Source: Cornus controversa (Eukaryota > Streptophyta > Magnoliopsida > Cornales > Cornaceae). From it: 64,000 nucleotides of DNA. Positions 25,234-38,101 of this stretch are shown here, one piece after another. Within the stretch, counting starts at the first letter, position 1; every line of letters starts with the position of its first letter. Under the pieces are notes generated by a model. That model was not told the DNA's origin, made no database searches, and worked only from the letters and a program-made list of their open reading frames with translations. The position numbers and the translations under genes were made by a program. The stretch lies in contig CM048848.1 of the NCBI GenBank assembly GCA_026545225.1, positions 19,570,806-19,634,805 of the forward strand, read 5' to 3'.

Positions 25234-25394
25234 AATGTAATTTTGTAGTGCTTGAATAGAATAATTGTATTTGTGTGGACCAGTTTTTATAAAATGTAAC
25301 TTTTTGACCATAGTGTGTGATGCGTGCTTTGTTATTATGTATATTGTATGCTTGTATTAGGCTACGAAAGGGACAAGAAAGATAAATCCTTAGA

Positions 25395-28300
25395 TTAACA
25401 AAAGTAGGATTTAAGCGAGGTTGAGTTGATGGGGTTCCCCTGCCTGCCCTCAAGCGTACAATAGCCACTAGGGCTATCGGTCTTGATTACAAAAGGTCCC
25501 TCCCATTTTGGGGAGAATTTTGGTGCAGAGAGATTTCGCATGACGTGGGTTACTACTTTGAGGACGAGGTCTCCATGTTGGAAATGGCACAATTGAACAT
25601 GTTGATTGTATGCTTTTGCCAGCATGCCCTAGTATTGGTGAAGGTGTTGTTGTGCCACTTTTCTTTGTTCATCCAATGCCTCGAGCTCGCTGAGTCGATC
25701 ACAACTAACTTGACTTCGGGAGGCCAGTTGCACAGATGGGACAGCGATATAGATAGGCAAAATGGTCTTGATATCGTATACCAATAAGAAGGGTGTTTGG
25801 TCAGTGGAACATTTTTTCGATGTTCGATGAGCCCAAAGCACCATTGGGAGAAGGTCTACCCAATTGCTTTCGTTATCTTCAAGAGTTTGGCTTAAAATTT
25901 TGAGAAGGGCTTTGTTTGAGGCTTCAACCTGTCCATTGCCCTTGGGATAATAGGGAGTCGATCGTCGGTGTGGAGATTGATGAACGGGGTGCCATTGTTT
26001 GTGACGATTTGCTAGGGGATTCTATAACGACAGATGATGTGTTCCCAGAGGAAGTTGGAGACTGTTGGACTTGTGGCCTTTTTGAGGGGAATGGCCTCAA
26101 CCCACTTGGTACAAAACTCAGTAGCGACTAGGATCCAAGTATAACCGCAGACTGTAAGGCAGATAGGGCTGATGAGATTAAGGCCCCAGGTATAGAATGG
26201 CCAAGCGGTGGAGATTGGGTAGAGAGGTGTTGCTGGCATGTGGATTAGGTGATCGTACAGTTGATAGGCCGAACATTTTTGGATATGTTATTTTGCCTCC
26301 ATTACCATAGATGGCTAGTAGTACCCTTGCTGTAGGAGAACAACGAAGATTTTTTTATCGCCTTGATGCTCGAGCGAATGTGCAATTGAAAGGGTTTCTT
26401 GGGCTTCTTCCTTGGCCAAACATCGTAGGGAAGTTCCACTAAGGGATCTTCTAAACAAGAGTCCTTCTTGGAGGAAAAAATGATGTACGCGCTTCTTTAG
26501 TTTGACAGCTGTAGTACGATCGCTTGGTAGGGTACCACTTGTAAGGAATGCAATGTATAGAGAGTGCCAATCTCCTTCTTCTAGGATGCATGCTTCGAAT
26601 AAGTCATGCGATGTTTGGCAGGCATGGCAGGCGCGTTAGAGTGCATTGGCTTCTTTAGCCATCTCGGGCCAATAAAAGCCTTGTCTTTGCAGTTTCCAAT
26701 ACAGTGTGACATCCGTGGAGCAATGTTGTCGATGAACTGTATGGAGTACTTCTTGGGCCTCACGTGGGTCCAAACGACATGCCATTGCACCGCAGGGTAA
26801 TTTGTGGTAGAGGATGCCTTGGAGGATTTGGAAGTGACCAAGCTGGGTGAGGGGGATTAATCCTTCAAAATGTGTGAGCTTTGTGATGATCGGGGTTCAC
26901 CAATCGGGCTTGTCGGGTTCGGATGGGAGCATATCAGAAATAGCTATATGGCAATGTCATTGAGTGACTTTGATATGAGCTTTGTCGCAGTCCATGTGCA
27001 TTTTGGAGGCTAAAGTGGCGAGAGCATCGGGGTAGAGATTGTCAGATCCCAGGACGTGCGCAATGAAGACAGTGCCAAATGTTGCAAGGAGCCTTTGAAT
27101 TATGGTCCGGTAGGAGGCCAGTGTGGGTTCACAAATAGCAAAATCCCCTATTGTTCGCTTGATAACCAACTTGGAGTCGCCATTGATGCAAATGCGTGAG
27201 ATTTCTTTGTCTTGCGCGGTCAGAAGTCCCAGGATGAGAGCCTCATACTCTGCTTTGTTGTTTGAGCATTTGAAGTTTAACTTAAAAGTGACAGTGCTCT
27301 GCTGATTGGTGGAGATGAGGACTATACCTGCGCCGCCACCTGTAGCCGTAGATGAGCCATCGAAGGCCAGCTGTCATTCATCTTGTATTGCCTCTGTGGC
27401 CGTGACATGGAGTTCGTCTAATGGTAAGGTATCGTCAATCGGCTCATATTGTCCTGCTGGGAATTGGACCAGGAGGTCAACTAAAGCTTAGCTTTTGATA
27501 ACGCGTGGGGTGCAGCATGTGATGTTGAACTCCGCTAAGGCAAAGAACCATCGAGCCATTTTTTCCAGAAATTAAAGGTTTTGTCAGGAGGTGACGATAG
27601 GGATCACATTTGGTGATGAGGTGAACTTGGTGGGTAAGGAAGTAATGATGAAATTTTTGAGCCTCGAATACGAGGGCCAGGCAATGTCACTCGATGTTAA
27701 AGTACCGTGTCTCCGTATCTCGGGTGAGACGGCTGAGGTAGTAGATTGGCCGCTCTTGGCCTTTGAAGTCTTAGGCAAGCAAAGGCCCTATAGATCGCTC
27801 AGTGGAAGTGAGATAAAGCAAGAGTGGTTCCTTGTTTCTTGGGGGGGACATCATTTGAGGGGAGGTTAAAACATTTTTTATTATCTTAAATGCTTTTTGA
27901 TGTGTTGATTTCCACACGAATTTAGGATTTCATTTGAGGAGTGTACCGAAGGCAAAAGTGCCTCTGCCAGGGCTAGGAGGAATAGTCGAAGGTTGGAGAC
28001 CTTGCCCAAGAAACTTTTAAGTTGTTTTGTGGAAGTAGTTGCAGGCATGGTGATAACGGCTTACGCTTTGGTTGGGTCGAGATCAATGCCCTGTCTATGA
28101 ACTATAAACCCCAAAAACTTGCCATAATTGACACCAAAGGCACATTTAAGGGGGTTCATGTGTAGGTTGTATTGCCGGCAGCGATCGAAGACCTGGCGGA
28201 GATCTTTGATATGATTACTTTCTAGGTACGACTTTACTACCAAGTCATCGGCATAGTCTTCTATTACATGATGGAGCATATCATGAAACATTACTATCAT

Positions 28301-28720
28301 GGCTCACTGATATGTGGCCACCGTATTTTTTAGACCAAATGGCATAATAGTGTAGTGAAAGTTGCCAAAAGGCATTCGAAAGGCTATTTTCTATGTGTTG
28401 TCGATAGCCATTTTAATCTGGTTGTAGCTACTGTATCTGTCCATGAAGGAAAATAGTTCGTGACCGGCCGTCGCATCGACCAATATATTGATGTTTGGTA
28501 GGGGGAAGTCATCCTTTGGGTATGTTTTGTTAAGGTCTCTAAAGTCAACGCATGTGCGAATTTGTCCATTTTTCTTTTTGACTGGGACAATGTTAGCCAT
28601 CCAAGTGGGGTAAACGATGGGCTAAATTAAGTTAGCCTGCAACAGTTTTATGACTTCAGTTTTGATTTATAGTTCGAGTTTGGGACGAAAAGTTCGAGGG
28701 GCTTATTTGACTGGTCGGGC
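25395..28720 (-). pseudogene. Decayed pol (RT, RNase H, archaeal RNase H, integrase), Tat element 1
   Basis: The RT block is read near 28600-28390 (VKKKNGQIRTCVDFRDLN and DDFPLPNINILVDATAGH) and continues at 28300-28061 (YADDLVVKS). RNase H remnants follow. The second RNase H appears at 27169-26957 (HVLGSDNLYPDALATLASK). The integrase core is near 26239-26012 (WPFYTWGLNLISPI), and its C-terminal part is at 25625-25395. Two RNase H domains in this order are typical of Tat elements. Many breaks are present. Confidence 0.83.
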
Positions 28721-28999
28721 ATGGGGAAGAACGTTGAGGTGATGTGCCACCAATCGGGGGTCGAGGCCAGGCATTTCCTCATAGGTCCATGCAAAGATGT
28801 CTGAGTATTCTTTTAGAATGATGATTAGGTCTTCGCAGAGAGGAGGGGGAGAGTAGAGGCTATGCAAGTGAAGCAGGGACGGTTACCATGAGGGGCGAGG
28901 TTAATTTTTTTGAGGTTAGAGAGAAAAAGGTTTGGCCAATTCTATGTCAGCTTGGGGCTTAGCAACAGTGTTGGTGGTTGCCGGGCCCAGACACCATCA

Positions 29000-29530
29000 T
29001 AAGCGATATATGACTCGTCCGTTGGGCAGGTAAATCCTCTTGCATTCGTGGGGTGTCGGTGGTGGTGTTGTAGTGAGGGGCTGATGGGTCTGAGGTACTG
29101 GAAAGATGTCTTGTGTTGCTTTAGCCCATGATGGGAGTGGTGTACTGATAAGAGTCGTATGCTCATGTGCCTCGGTGTCTTCTAGGTCGTCGAAGAAAAG
29201 GGCGTCAATGAAATGTGCCTCAAATTTAGAAAATGGTATGTCCGAACATGGAACAGTTACTACCTTAGTGCCAAGGATGCCTTTAAAACACTGGTGGTAG
29301 GTGGATGGGACTATACCAAAGCGATGCATCCATGCACGGCCAATAAGCAAATGGTAGGAAGTCTTTGCGTCAATCACATAGAATTTTATGGGAGCATGAA
29401 ATTTGTGGATCGCGAGGTCAACATTGACGTAACCTATCATTCGTCGTAGGTCATTGCAGAAGCCAGCGACCTCGATAGGGCTGAGCACCAGTCGTTCGAT
29501 TGGGATATTAGCTTGCTTGAACACAGTCAT
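29000..29530 (-). pseudogene. Protease-like region, Tat element 1
   Basis: An open block of 177 residues contains the retropepsin-like stretch KFYVIDAKTSYHLLIGRAWMH, the usual hydrophobic LLIGRxW end of a Ty3/gypsy protease, followed by a linker rich in proline and threonine. It lies between gag and RT, as expected. Confidence 0.72.
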
Positions 29531-29639
29531 AGGCCTAATATTGATTGAGGAGCCATTATCGAGGAATGTGCGCTTGAACTTAGTGCCATTTAAAATGGAG
29601 ATGACGTAGAGTGGCCTATTCTGTGGTGAGGGTACGTGT

Positions 29640-31245
29640 CTATCTACATTAGAGAAGGAGATGACTCGAGGGGGTTAGTGGTGGGTGGTCGGGGATGTTA
29701 TGGGTTTTATAGCTGTACATTGGTGAAGCTCGAGGGTCATGTGGTCATTGCTATCTTTAGGGTGGTGGGATTCCTCAAGCTCATCGTAACAAGAGATTGT
29801 GGCCATGGCTCGATTGTGTCGTGGGTAAGGATAGCGTCTGACATATTTGGGCAAGGTTAGCTCGAGGTCACCTGTGGCTACATTTTGGTGAAATAACTGA
29901 CGGAGAGCACAACAGTCACTTGTGGCTTGTGAGATAGATTGATGAAATTTGTAGAAGTTGGGATGGGCTCGATCGGCAGCAGTTGGCTCCGCATGGGGTA
30001 TAGGGAGAGCAACGCGTCCATCTTCCACCCATGTTTTTAATGCGTTAAGTACCTCTTCTAAGTAGACTAGGAATGGAGGGGGCTCCTCACTTCGATGGTG
30101 TGTTAGTTTTGACTCTTCTTCTTGTCGCTTTTTGGGGTGCTCATCAGTGTGCGCAGTTAGAGCGACCCGACGAACTGGGGCTTTAGGAGTTTCGGCTGTG
30201 GGAGAAGGCTTCAAGTTTTTTACAAGATTGCAGACTGCCAGAATTAGGTCACTAAAACTGGCCAGGCGGAGGTTGATGAGATGGATTCGGTATGGCTGCC
30301 CCATACCGTGGATGCATATGTCCACAAGGTCCTTTTCTTCATTATTTTTGAAACATTCCAAGGCTCAATCATGGAAACGCTGCACAAATCAGAGAGGCTC
30401 CTCATTCTCGCTTCGAGCTTCTTTGGTGAGGGAAAGCCCCTCTTCAGCCTGGGAGAATTTAGTGTAAAATTTAATGAAAAGCTGCTCCCAGGTGGCGATG
30501 GAGTCTGGTTCAAGGCTAATGTACCAACGATATGCTCGGTCGGTAAGAGACTTGGAGAACTCGAGTAGGCGTAGCAAAAGATCATGACTGTATTGGCCGA
30601 GCACTTTGATGAAATAAACTATGTGTTCGCGCAGGTTCCCTTTCTTGCCATCAACTTCGAGAATTTTGGTATAGCGTAACCATTGGGATAGGGTGTTTAG
30701 GCGATACTATGATGATAAGGAGGTTCAGGGTTGATGTTTAAAGCTCAGACCATGGGGTGGTGGTTTTTGTTAAGGAGGTCATGCATTTCGGCACGGGTGA
30801 TATACTCCGGAGCCTGGTGTAAGATGTGGGGAGGCTGATTTGGCAGCTTTGGTGTCTGTTGGGCTTATGTGGGGGGTAAAATGAACTGTGGTTGTGCATC
30901 GAGGTTGGGGGTGTTAGGGAAAGGTGGTAGAGAGGATGAGCTGGGTTGGGTATTATGCACAGCTTTTGTTGGTAAGGCTCTGAGGGCCTCTAGGATGGCC
31001 TTTTGGGTTGTTTCGAGCGAGTTGATTTGGGCAAGGAACTGATTTTGAGTAGTATGTATGGCTTTGTTGGAAATGGCGAGTTGTTGTCGGGAGTTGACTC
31101 ACCTGGGGCGGCTGACAGCAATAAAGGAATGTTGTCGAAACATATTTTCTCCCTGAGAAGAGTGGACGTCTTTGTCAGCAGGTATTAGGATATTTGGTTG
31201 GGGAATGTCGGGTAAGGGGACCTCCAGTGGAAGTTCTGGCTCCAT
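29640..31245 (-). pseudogene. Decayed gag, Tat element 1
   Basis: The minus strand starts near 31245 (MEPELPLEVPLPDIPQP). It then carries a retrotransposon gag domain at about 30604-30240 (LLEFSKSLTDRAYRWYISLE) and a basic, threonine-rich end towards 29675. The gag domain would form the capsid of the particle. Broken in several places. Confidence 0.78.
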
Positions 31246-31265
31246 TTTTTTATGCTGCTTCACCT

Positions 31266-31279
31266 AGTGGAGTCACCAA
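31266..31279 (-). other. Primer-binding site, Tat element 1
   Basis: On the minus strand, TTGGTGACTCCACT lies two bases after the LTR end. It fits the TGG-GACTCC-type primer site used by plant Tat elements. Confidence 0.75.
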
Positions 31280-31281
31280 AA

Positions 31282-32998
31282 TGTAGGGGTTCATTCTTGA
31301 TATCAGTAATTATAGGTAATAAATATGGTAGACAACACAATTATGAGGGACCTAGAGTGTATCTAGCCCAAAGGGGGAACAATTAGAGCTAATTAATGAA
31401 GAAGATAGTGAAGGTAGGTCTGCCTTGCCATTTTCAACAAAGCTCTTTATTTATAGAGGGATAATGGTTTCGGACCATCCTTCGTGGATCAGAGATAGGT
31501 TAACCCGGTCCTTGGATCGAGGGTACTTGATTCATGAGTACCATAAACACCTAAGATGTCACCTCCCTCCTTTCAGTCCTTTGCGCATTGAATGCCTTCA
31601 GTCATACCTTAGTGGCAGTGGCCAGTTGCATTAATTACCTTTCACTAGAACATTAATAATGATGGTAAGAGTCTCTATTGTGGTAAGGCATTGCTCACTG
31701 TTCCATTAACTAGGCCCCTTGATTTAGTTGGGCATTCCCTATTGTTCATCCTCTAATCCAAAATCCTCCTGAGTATCCCATTGAAGATTCTACCGTGCAG
31801 TTACAAAGGGTGGGACCTACCAATGACCCCATTGCTGTGTTGTGGGGCCCGCCGTTCTTCCGTGGCATGTGCCCTTCTATTGAGACTTTAAGGAAAAGAT
31901 CTTGGAGCTTAAGTGATAATACTCAAGGTGTAGGTCTCAAGGCTTGAGTGATAGTGCTCGAGAAGTAGGTCTCGAGGCTTGAGCGATAATGCTCAAGTAG
32001 GTCTCGAGGCATGGGCGATAGTGCTCGAGAAGTAGGTCTCGAGGCTTGAGTGATAGTGCTTGAGGAGTAGGTCTCGAGGCTTAGGTGATAGTGCTCGAGG
32101 AGTAGGTCTCGAGGCTTGCGCGATAGTGCTTGAGTAAGTCTCGAGGCTTGAGCAATAGTGCTCGAGGAGTAGGTCTTGAGGCTTGGGCGATAATGCTCGA
32201 GGAGTAGGTCTCGAGGCTTGAGCGATAGTGCTAGAGGAGTAGGTCTCGAGGCTTGAGTGATAGTGCTCGAGTAGGTCTTGAGGCTTGGGCAATAGTGCTC
32301 GAGGAGTAGGTCTTGAGGCTTGAGCGATAGTGCACGAAGAGGTCTCGAGGCTTGGACAATAATGCTCGAGGAGTAACTTTCAAGGGTTGGGTGATAGTGC
32401 TTGAGTAGGTCTCGAGGCTTGAGCGATAGTGCTCGAGTAGGTCTCGAGGCTTGAGCGATAGTGCTCAAGGAGTAGGTCTCGAGGCTTGGGCAATAGTGCT
32501 CGAGGAGTAGGTTTCGAAGCTTGGGCGATAGTGCTCGAGTAGGTCTTGAAGCTTGAGCGATAGTGCTCGAGGAGGTCTCAAGGCTTGGGCGATAGTGCTT
32601 GGGGAGTAGGTTTCGAGGCTTGGACGATAGTGCTTGAGTAGGTCTCGAGGCTTGAGCGATAGTGCTCGAGTAAATCTCGAGGCTTGAGCGATAGTGCTCG
32701 AGGAGTAGGTCTCGAGGCTTGGGCGATAGTGCTCGAGGAGTAGGTCTCGAGACTTGAGTGATAGTGATCGAGGAGTAGGTCTCGAGGCTTGAGCAATAGT
32801 GCTCGAGGAGTTTGTCTCGAGCCTTAAGCGATAGTGCTAGATGAGTACTTCTCGAGGCTTGGGCAATAGTGCTCGTGGAGTAGGTCTCGAGGCTTTATTA
32901 TCTTTTTTTGGCGTAGACCTTTCTACATGTGGTGTGGCTGACACGGTGGCATGGGCTGACTGGTCAATTCTACTGTTGAATCTGGGCAGACACCCACA
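31282..32998 (-). repeat. 5' LTR of Tat element 1
   Basis: On the + strand it reads TGTAGGGGTTC at the left and ends CACCCACA at 32998, giving TG...CA ends on both strands. A TATA-like tttatttatag is near 31447-31457. The U3 part holds a large tandem array (31915-32896). At 32998 it borders directly on AT-rich array sequence. Confidence 0.8.
31915..32896 (-). repeat. Tandem array, 35/32-bp units, about 28 copies
   Basis: The unit is gtctcgaggcttgagcgata followed by gtgctcgaggagtag. Some copies lack three bases and are 32 bp long. Roughly 28 copies are present with scattered substitutions. Each unit contains CTCGAG-type palindromes. Long open frames here on the minus strand arise from the repeat and are not a gene. 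The array sits inside the LTR of Tat element 1. Confidence 0.92.
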
Positions 32999-34761
32999 AT
33001 AATGATAACTAATAATAAATTATATTACCTATTTTGAAAAAAAATTAATTAAAATTTGATAGTTATCATAAATTAAAGGGTAAAATACACTGACCTTTCC
33101 TCAGGTACACACGGGTGTTTTGTTTGTAAAATAGTTACACTCACCTCCCTTCAACACATTGAAATGGCCTTTATGCCCCCATTATTTGAAAATGGTTGTT
33201 CCTTACCATTTTAATGAATTGGAAGGCATTTTAGTCAATATTTGGACAAGAGTGAGGTGAGTGTAACTCTTTCACAAACATAAAACCAGTGTGTAATTAG
33301 GGCAAACCACAGGGGAGGTCAGTGTATTTTACCCTAAATTAAATGTATATAATATTATTTAATATTAATTAGGTTGTTTTATTTTTTGATTATATATTAT
33401 TATATATCATATACATTGATATTTATCATTAACAATATATTATATGGTTAATTTGTTTTTTCATATTTTGTATTATGTTTTGTTTTTATTATACACGTAA
33501 TAACAAGATATATAGTTGCATAATATATTATTATCATAATCTCATCTTTTTAGTTATTCCATATGATCTATACTGGAAATATAATTTATTAATGTCATGA
33601 ATAATATATTGTATTAATATAGCTTAATATGTTAAATGTCATAAAATATAGTTATTAAGTAGCATTATTTATTTTATATAAAATTATACTTTAAATTTTA
33701 ACTTATAATGACAACTAATTATAACTTATATTATATATTTATTATATACTTAAACAAATATTTATTTAAAATTTCAATGTTATGTTAAATTAAATGTCCA
33801 TGATATTAGTTAATATTAATTAGGTTGTTTTTTTTTATTGATAATATAATATTATGTTTCATATAACGAATAATTTATTATGTAATATATTGTATTAATA
33901 TAATTCACTATGTGAAGTATCATAAATTAGTTTTCATTTTTAATGTAATTGGATAAAATTTATATAGTAAATACACAAAAATATAATAATATTATTTATT
34001 ATCTTATTTATTGATATATTTAATGAAATATACAAAATATAATATTATTTATTATATATTTTGAAAATTATTTATGTAAAATTTCATAGTTTTCATAAAT
34101 TAAATGTCTATAATATTATTTAATATTAAATAGGTTGTTTTATTTATTGGTGATATAACATTAGGTTTCATATAATGAATAATTTATTATGTAATATATT
34201 ATAAATATTGTTTAATATGTGAAATATCATTAAATTATTTTTTATTTTTAATGTACATGGATAAAATTTATGTGGTGAAATACAAAAAAATATAATAGTA
34301 TTATTTATTGATATATGTAATGAAATACATAAAAAATAATATTATTATTTATATCTTACATATATATATCATTTAAAATATATTGTATGGATAATTTATT
34401 TTTTCATATTATGTATTATGTTTTGTTTTTATTTTACACGTAAGCTCATAATAACAAGATATATATACATGTATAATATATTATTAACCTAAGAGAATCT
34501 TTGTAGTTATTTTATATGGTTGGAGATGTAATTTATATTACATAACCGTATGAAATACACTATATAATATCATGAATAATATATTGTATTAATATAGTTT
34601 AATATGTGAAATGTCATAAAATATAATGATTATATAGCATTATCTATTATCGTTGAGAAATATTTAATTAAAATTTTATAATTATCATAAAATAAGTGTC
34701 TATAATATTATTTAATATTAATTAGATTGTTTTATTTGTTGATGATATAATATTAGGCATC

Positions 34762-34807
<46 letters not shown>

Positions 34808-37629
34808 TTAACAATATATTATGTGGTTAATTTATTTTTCCATATTAAGTATTATGTTTTATTTTTGTTATACACGTAAACTCCTAATAACAAGATATTT
34901 ATACATTTATAATATATTATTATCATAATCTCATCTTTGTAGTTATTTCTTATGATCTGTGTTATAAATATAATTGATATTACATAACCATATAAAATAT
35001 ACTGTGTAATGTAATGAATAATATATTGTATTAATATAGTTTCATATGTGAAATATCATAAAATATAGTTATTATATAACATTATCTATTATTTATAAAA
35101 TTATACTGTAAGTTTTAACTTATAATGACAACTAATTGTATTATATATTTATAATATATTATGAAAAATATTTAACCAAAATTTCATAGTTATCATAAAT
35201 TAAGTGTCTATTATATTATTTAATTTTAATTTGTTTTTCTATTGATGATATAATATTAGGTTTCATATAAAGAATAATTTATTATGTAATATATTGTATT
35301 AATATAGTTTAATATGTGAAATATCATAAATTAGTTTTTCATTTTTAATGTAATCGGAAAAAATTTATCTCGTAAAATACACAAAAATATAATAATATTA
35401 TTTAATATCTTATTTATTGATATATGTAGTGAAATACACAAAATATAATATTATTATTTATATCTCACATATATATTTATCATTAATAATATATTATATT
35501 GATAATTTATTTTTTCATATTATGTATTATGTTTTGTTCTTATTATACACGTAAGCTCATAATAACAAGATATATACATGGATAATATATTATTATCATA
35601 ATCTCATCTTTGTAATAATTCTATATGATCTGTGTTGGCAATATAATTTATATTGTATAATGTCATAAATAATATATTGTATTAATATTGTTTAATATGT
35701 GAAATATCAAGAAATATAGTCATTATATAGCTATATCGATTTTCTAAAAATACTTACTATAAATTTTAACTCATAATGACAACTAATTATAAATTATATT
35801 ATATATTTATTATATATTTTAAAAAATATATAATTAAAATTTGTAATTATCATAAATTAAGTGTCAATAATATTATTTAATATTAATTAAATTGTTTTGG
35901 ATGATATAATATTAGGTTTCATATACATATAAATTTGTCATTGACAATATATTATATGGTTAATTTATTTTTTCATATTAAGTATTATGTTTTATTCTTA
36001 TTATACACTAAGCTCAAAATTACTAGATATATTTACATGTATAATATATGATTATTATAAGAGAATCTTTGTTCCATATGATCTATGTTCGAAATATAAC
36101 TTATATTACAAAACCATATAAAATATACTGTATAATGTAATGAATAATATATTGTATTAATATAATTTAATATGTGAAATGTCACAAAATATGGTTATTA
36201 TATTGCATTATTTATTGTCTATAAAAGTATACTGTAAATTTTAACTTATTATGACAACTAATTATAAATTATTTTATATATTTATTATATACTTTAAAAA
36301 ATATTTAATTAAAATTTCCTAGTTATGTTAAATTAAATGTCCATGTTATTGTTTAATATTAATTAGATTGTTTTATTTATTGATGATATAATATTAGATT
36401 TCATATAACGAATAATTTATTCTGTAATATATTTTAAATATAGTTTAATATGTGAAATATCATTAAATTAGTTTTCATTTTTAATGTACATGGATAAGAT
36501 TTAGGCAGTGAAATATTTACACACAAATATAATAATATTATTTACTATATTATTTATTGATATATGTAATGAGATACATAAAATAAAGTATTATTATTTA
36601 TATCTTACATATACATATATATATATATATATATATATCTATATATATATATATATATCATTTACAATATATTATATGGTTAATTTATTTTTTTCATATT
36701 ATGTATTATGTTTTGCTTTTATTTTACACGTAAGCTCATAATAACTAGATATATTTACATGTATAATATATTATTATTATTATAAGAGAATCTTTGTAAT
36801 TATTTTATTTGATCTGTGTTGGAAATATAATTTATATTACATAAACATATGAAATATATTGTATAATGTCATAATAATATATTGTATTAATATAGTTTAA
36901 TATGTAAAATGTCATAAAATTATACTGTAAATTTTAACTCATAATGACAATTAATTATAAATTATATTACATTTTTAATATATATTTTAAAAATTATTTA
37001 TTTAAAATTTTATAGTTATCATAAATTAAGTGTCTATAATTTTATTTATTATTAATTAGATTGTTTTATTTGTTGATGATATAATATTAGGTATCATATA
37101 CATATATATTTATCATTAGCAATATATTATACGATTAATTTATTTTTTCATATTAAGTGTTATGTTTTGTTTTTATTATACACGTAAGCTTATAATAACA
37201 AGATATTTATACATGTATATTATATTATTATCAGAATCTCATCTTTATAGTTATTCCACATGGTCTATGTTGGAAATATAATTTATATTACATAACCATA
37301 TAAAATATATTGTATAATGTAATGAATAATATATTGTATTAATATAGTTTAATATGTGAAATGTGATAAAAGATAGTTTTTATATACCATTATTTATTAT
37401 CTATAAAATTATACTATAAATTTTAACTTATAATGACAAATAATTATAAATTATATTATATATTTATTATCTATTTTGAAAATTATTTAATTAAAATTTC
37501 ATAGTTATCATAAATTACATGTCTATAATATTATTTAATATTAATTAGCTTATTTTATTATCATAATCTCAACTTTGTAGTTATTCAATATGACCTGTGT
37601 TGGAAATATAATTTATATTACATAACCAT
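32999..37629 (+). repeat. AT-rich repeat array with alternating short and long units
   Basis: A marker (ttattatacacgtaagctcataataacaagata) recurs near 33492, 34435, 34871, 35546, 36004, 36725 and 37179. The spacings are about 943, 436, 675, 458, 721 and 454. Short units near 450 bp alternate with long units near 700 bp, which hold an extra segment of about 230-260 bp with 'aatttattatgtaatatattgtatt' and 'taatgtaattggataaaattta'. Copies are diverged. Short TA microsatellites occur at about 34766-34805 and 36607-36657. No coding sequence is seen. The same family lies at 48815-49421 and 62387-64000 in the same orientation. Confidence 0.88.
33069..33343. mobile_element. Mutator-type MITE with 9-bp target duplication
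   Basis: A 257-bp element (33078-33334) has terminal inverted repeats GGGTAAAATACACTGACC at the left and the reverse complement GGTCAGTGTATTTTACCC at the right. It is flanked by a perfect 9-bp direct repeat TAAATTAAA (33069-33077 and 33335-33343). The 9-bp duplication and GGGTAAA-type ends mark a non-autonomous Mutator-like element. Neighbouring array copies (for example near 34093 and 35198) show the empty site 'cataaattaa(a/g)tgtct'. No transposase is encoded. Confidence 0.93.
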
Positions 37630-38041
37630 TGTAGGGGCAAAATGAACACTCGGTCCAATAGGCTGAACTAATACAAAAAATGGATAAGCCCACGTCGACT
37701 TGAGCCCATGTATAAGCAGAAACCCCAAATGCGTTGGGTCATTAGTTTTTCAAGGGCCTAGTCGCCCCGCCCCAAGGCTGCAAAGCCCAAATCAAAAGCA
37801 GACTGACAACTCAAAAATGAATCCAAATTCTTTAAGAGAAAAGCTAACTATCAAACAAGAAAATTCAAGTCCTAAAAGGATTTGAATTCCAAATATTCAT
37901 GAAACTATCAATAAGAAGGATCCTCGAATTCACCTCTCGTAATATCTTTTCTCTTTATCTGAGAATATCATGTTCATTATTCTTGAGTGTGTGCATTAAG
38001 TTGTTTGGCGATTATTAGTTAAACAATTTTCTATACCTACA
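37630..38041 (+). repeat. 5' LTR of Tat element 2
   Basis: 412 bp from TGTAGGGGCAAA to CTATACCTACA, with matching TGTAGG/CCTACA ends. It lies just upstream of a Tat primer-binding site. Confidence 0.85.
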
Positions 38042-38042
38042 C

Positions 38043-38062
38043 TTTGGCGCTGTCTGTAGGAA
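38043..38062 (+). other. Primer-binding site, Tat element 2
   Basis: TTTGGCGCTGTCTGTAGGAA matches the TGGCGCCGTCTGTGGGAA-type primer site of plant Tat/Ogre elements. Confidence 0.85.
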
Positions 38063-38101
38063 GCGTTTAATCGTTCTTCCAAATAAAAGAAACTGGTAAC
38101 C

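Larger units (their letters stand above)
25240..32998 (-). mobile_element. Ty3/gypsy, Tat lineage (old, heavily broken)
   Basis: The element runs right to left: 5' LTR (31282-32998), primer-binding site, gag (about 31245-29640), protease (about 29530-29000), RT (about 28720-28060), RNase H (about 27880-27480), a second archaeal-type RNase H (about 27330-26940) and integrase (about 26850-25390). The second RNase H and the primer-binding site (TTGGTGACTCCACT) are hallmarks of the Tat group. No matching 3' LTR is found to the left, so its true end is uncertain and may include the antisense ORF at 22850-25233. It is a fossil with well over a dozen breaks. Confidence 0.85.

Noticed and set aside
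31923-32796. Long open frames on the minus strand with repeated LEHYRSSLETYSS-like sequence
   Set aside because: They are translations of the 35/32-bp tandem array, which has few stops in any frame. No domain, and the array lies inside an LTR.
32999-37629. CRISPR-like array
   Set aside because: Units are hundreds of bases long, diverged and AT-rich, with no spacers; the context is a plant nuclear genome.
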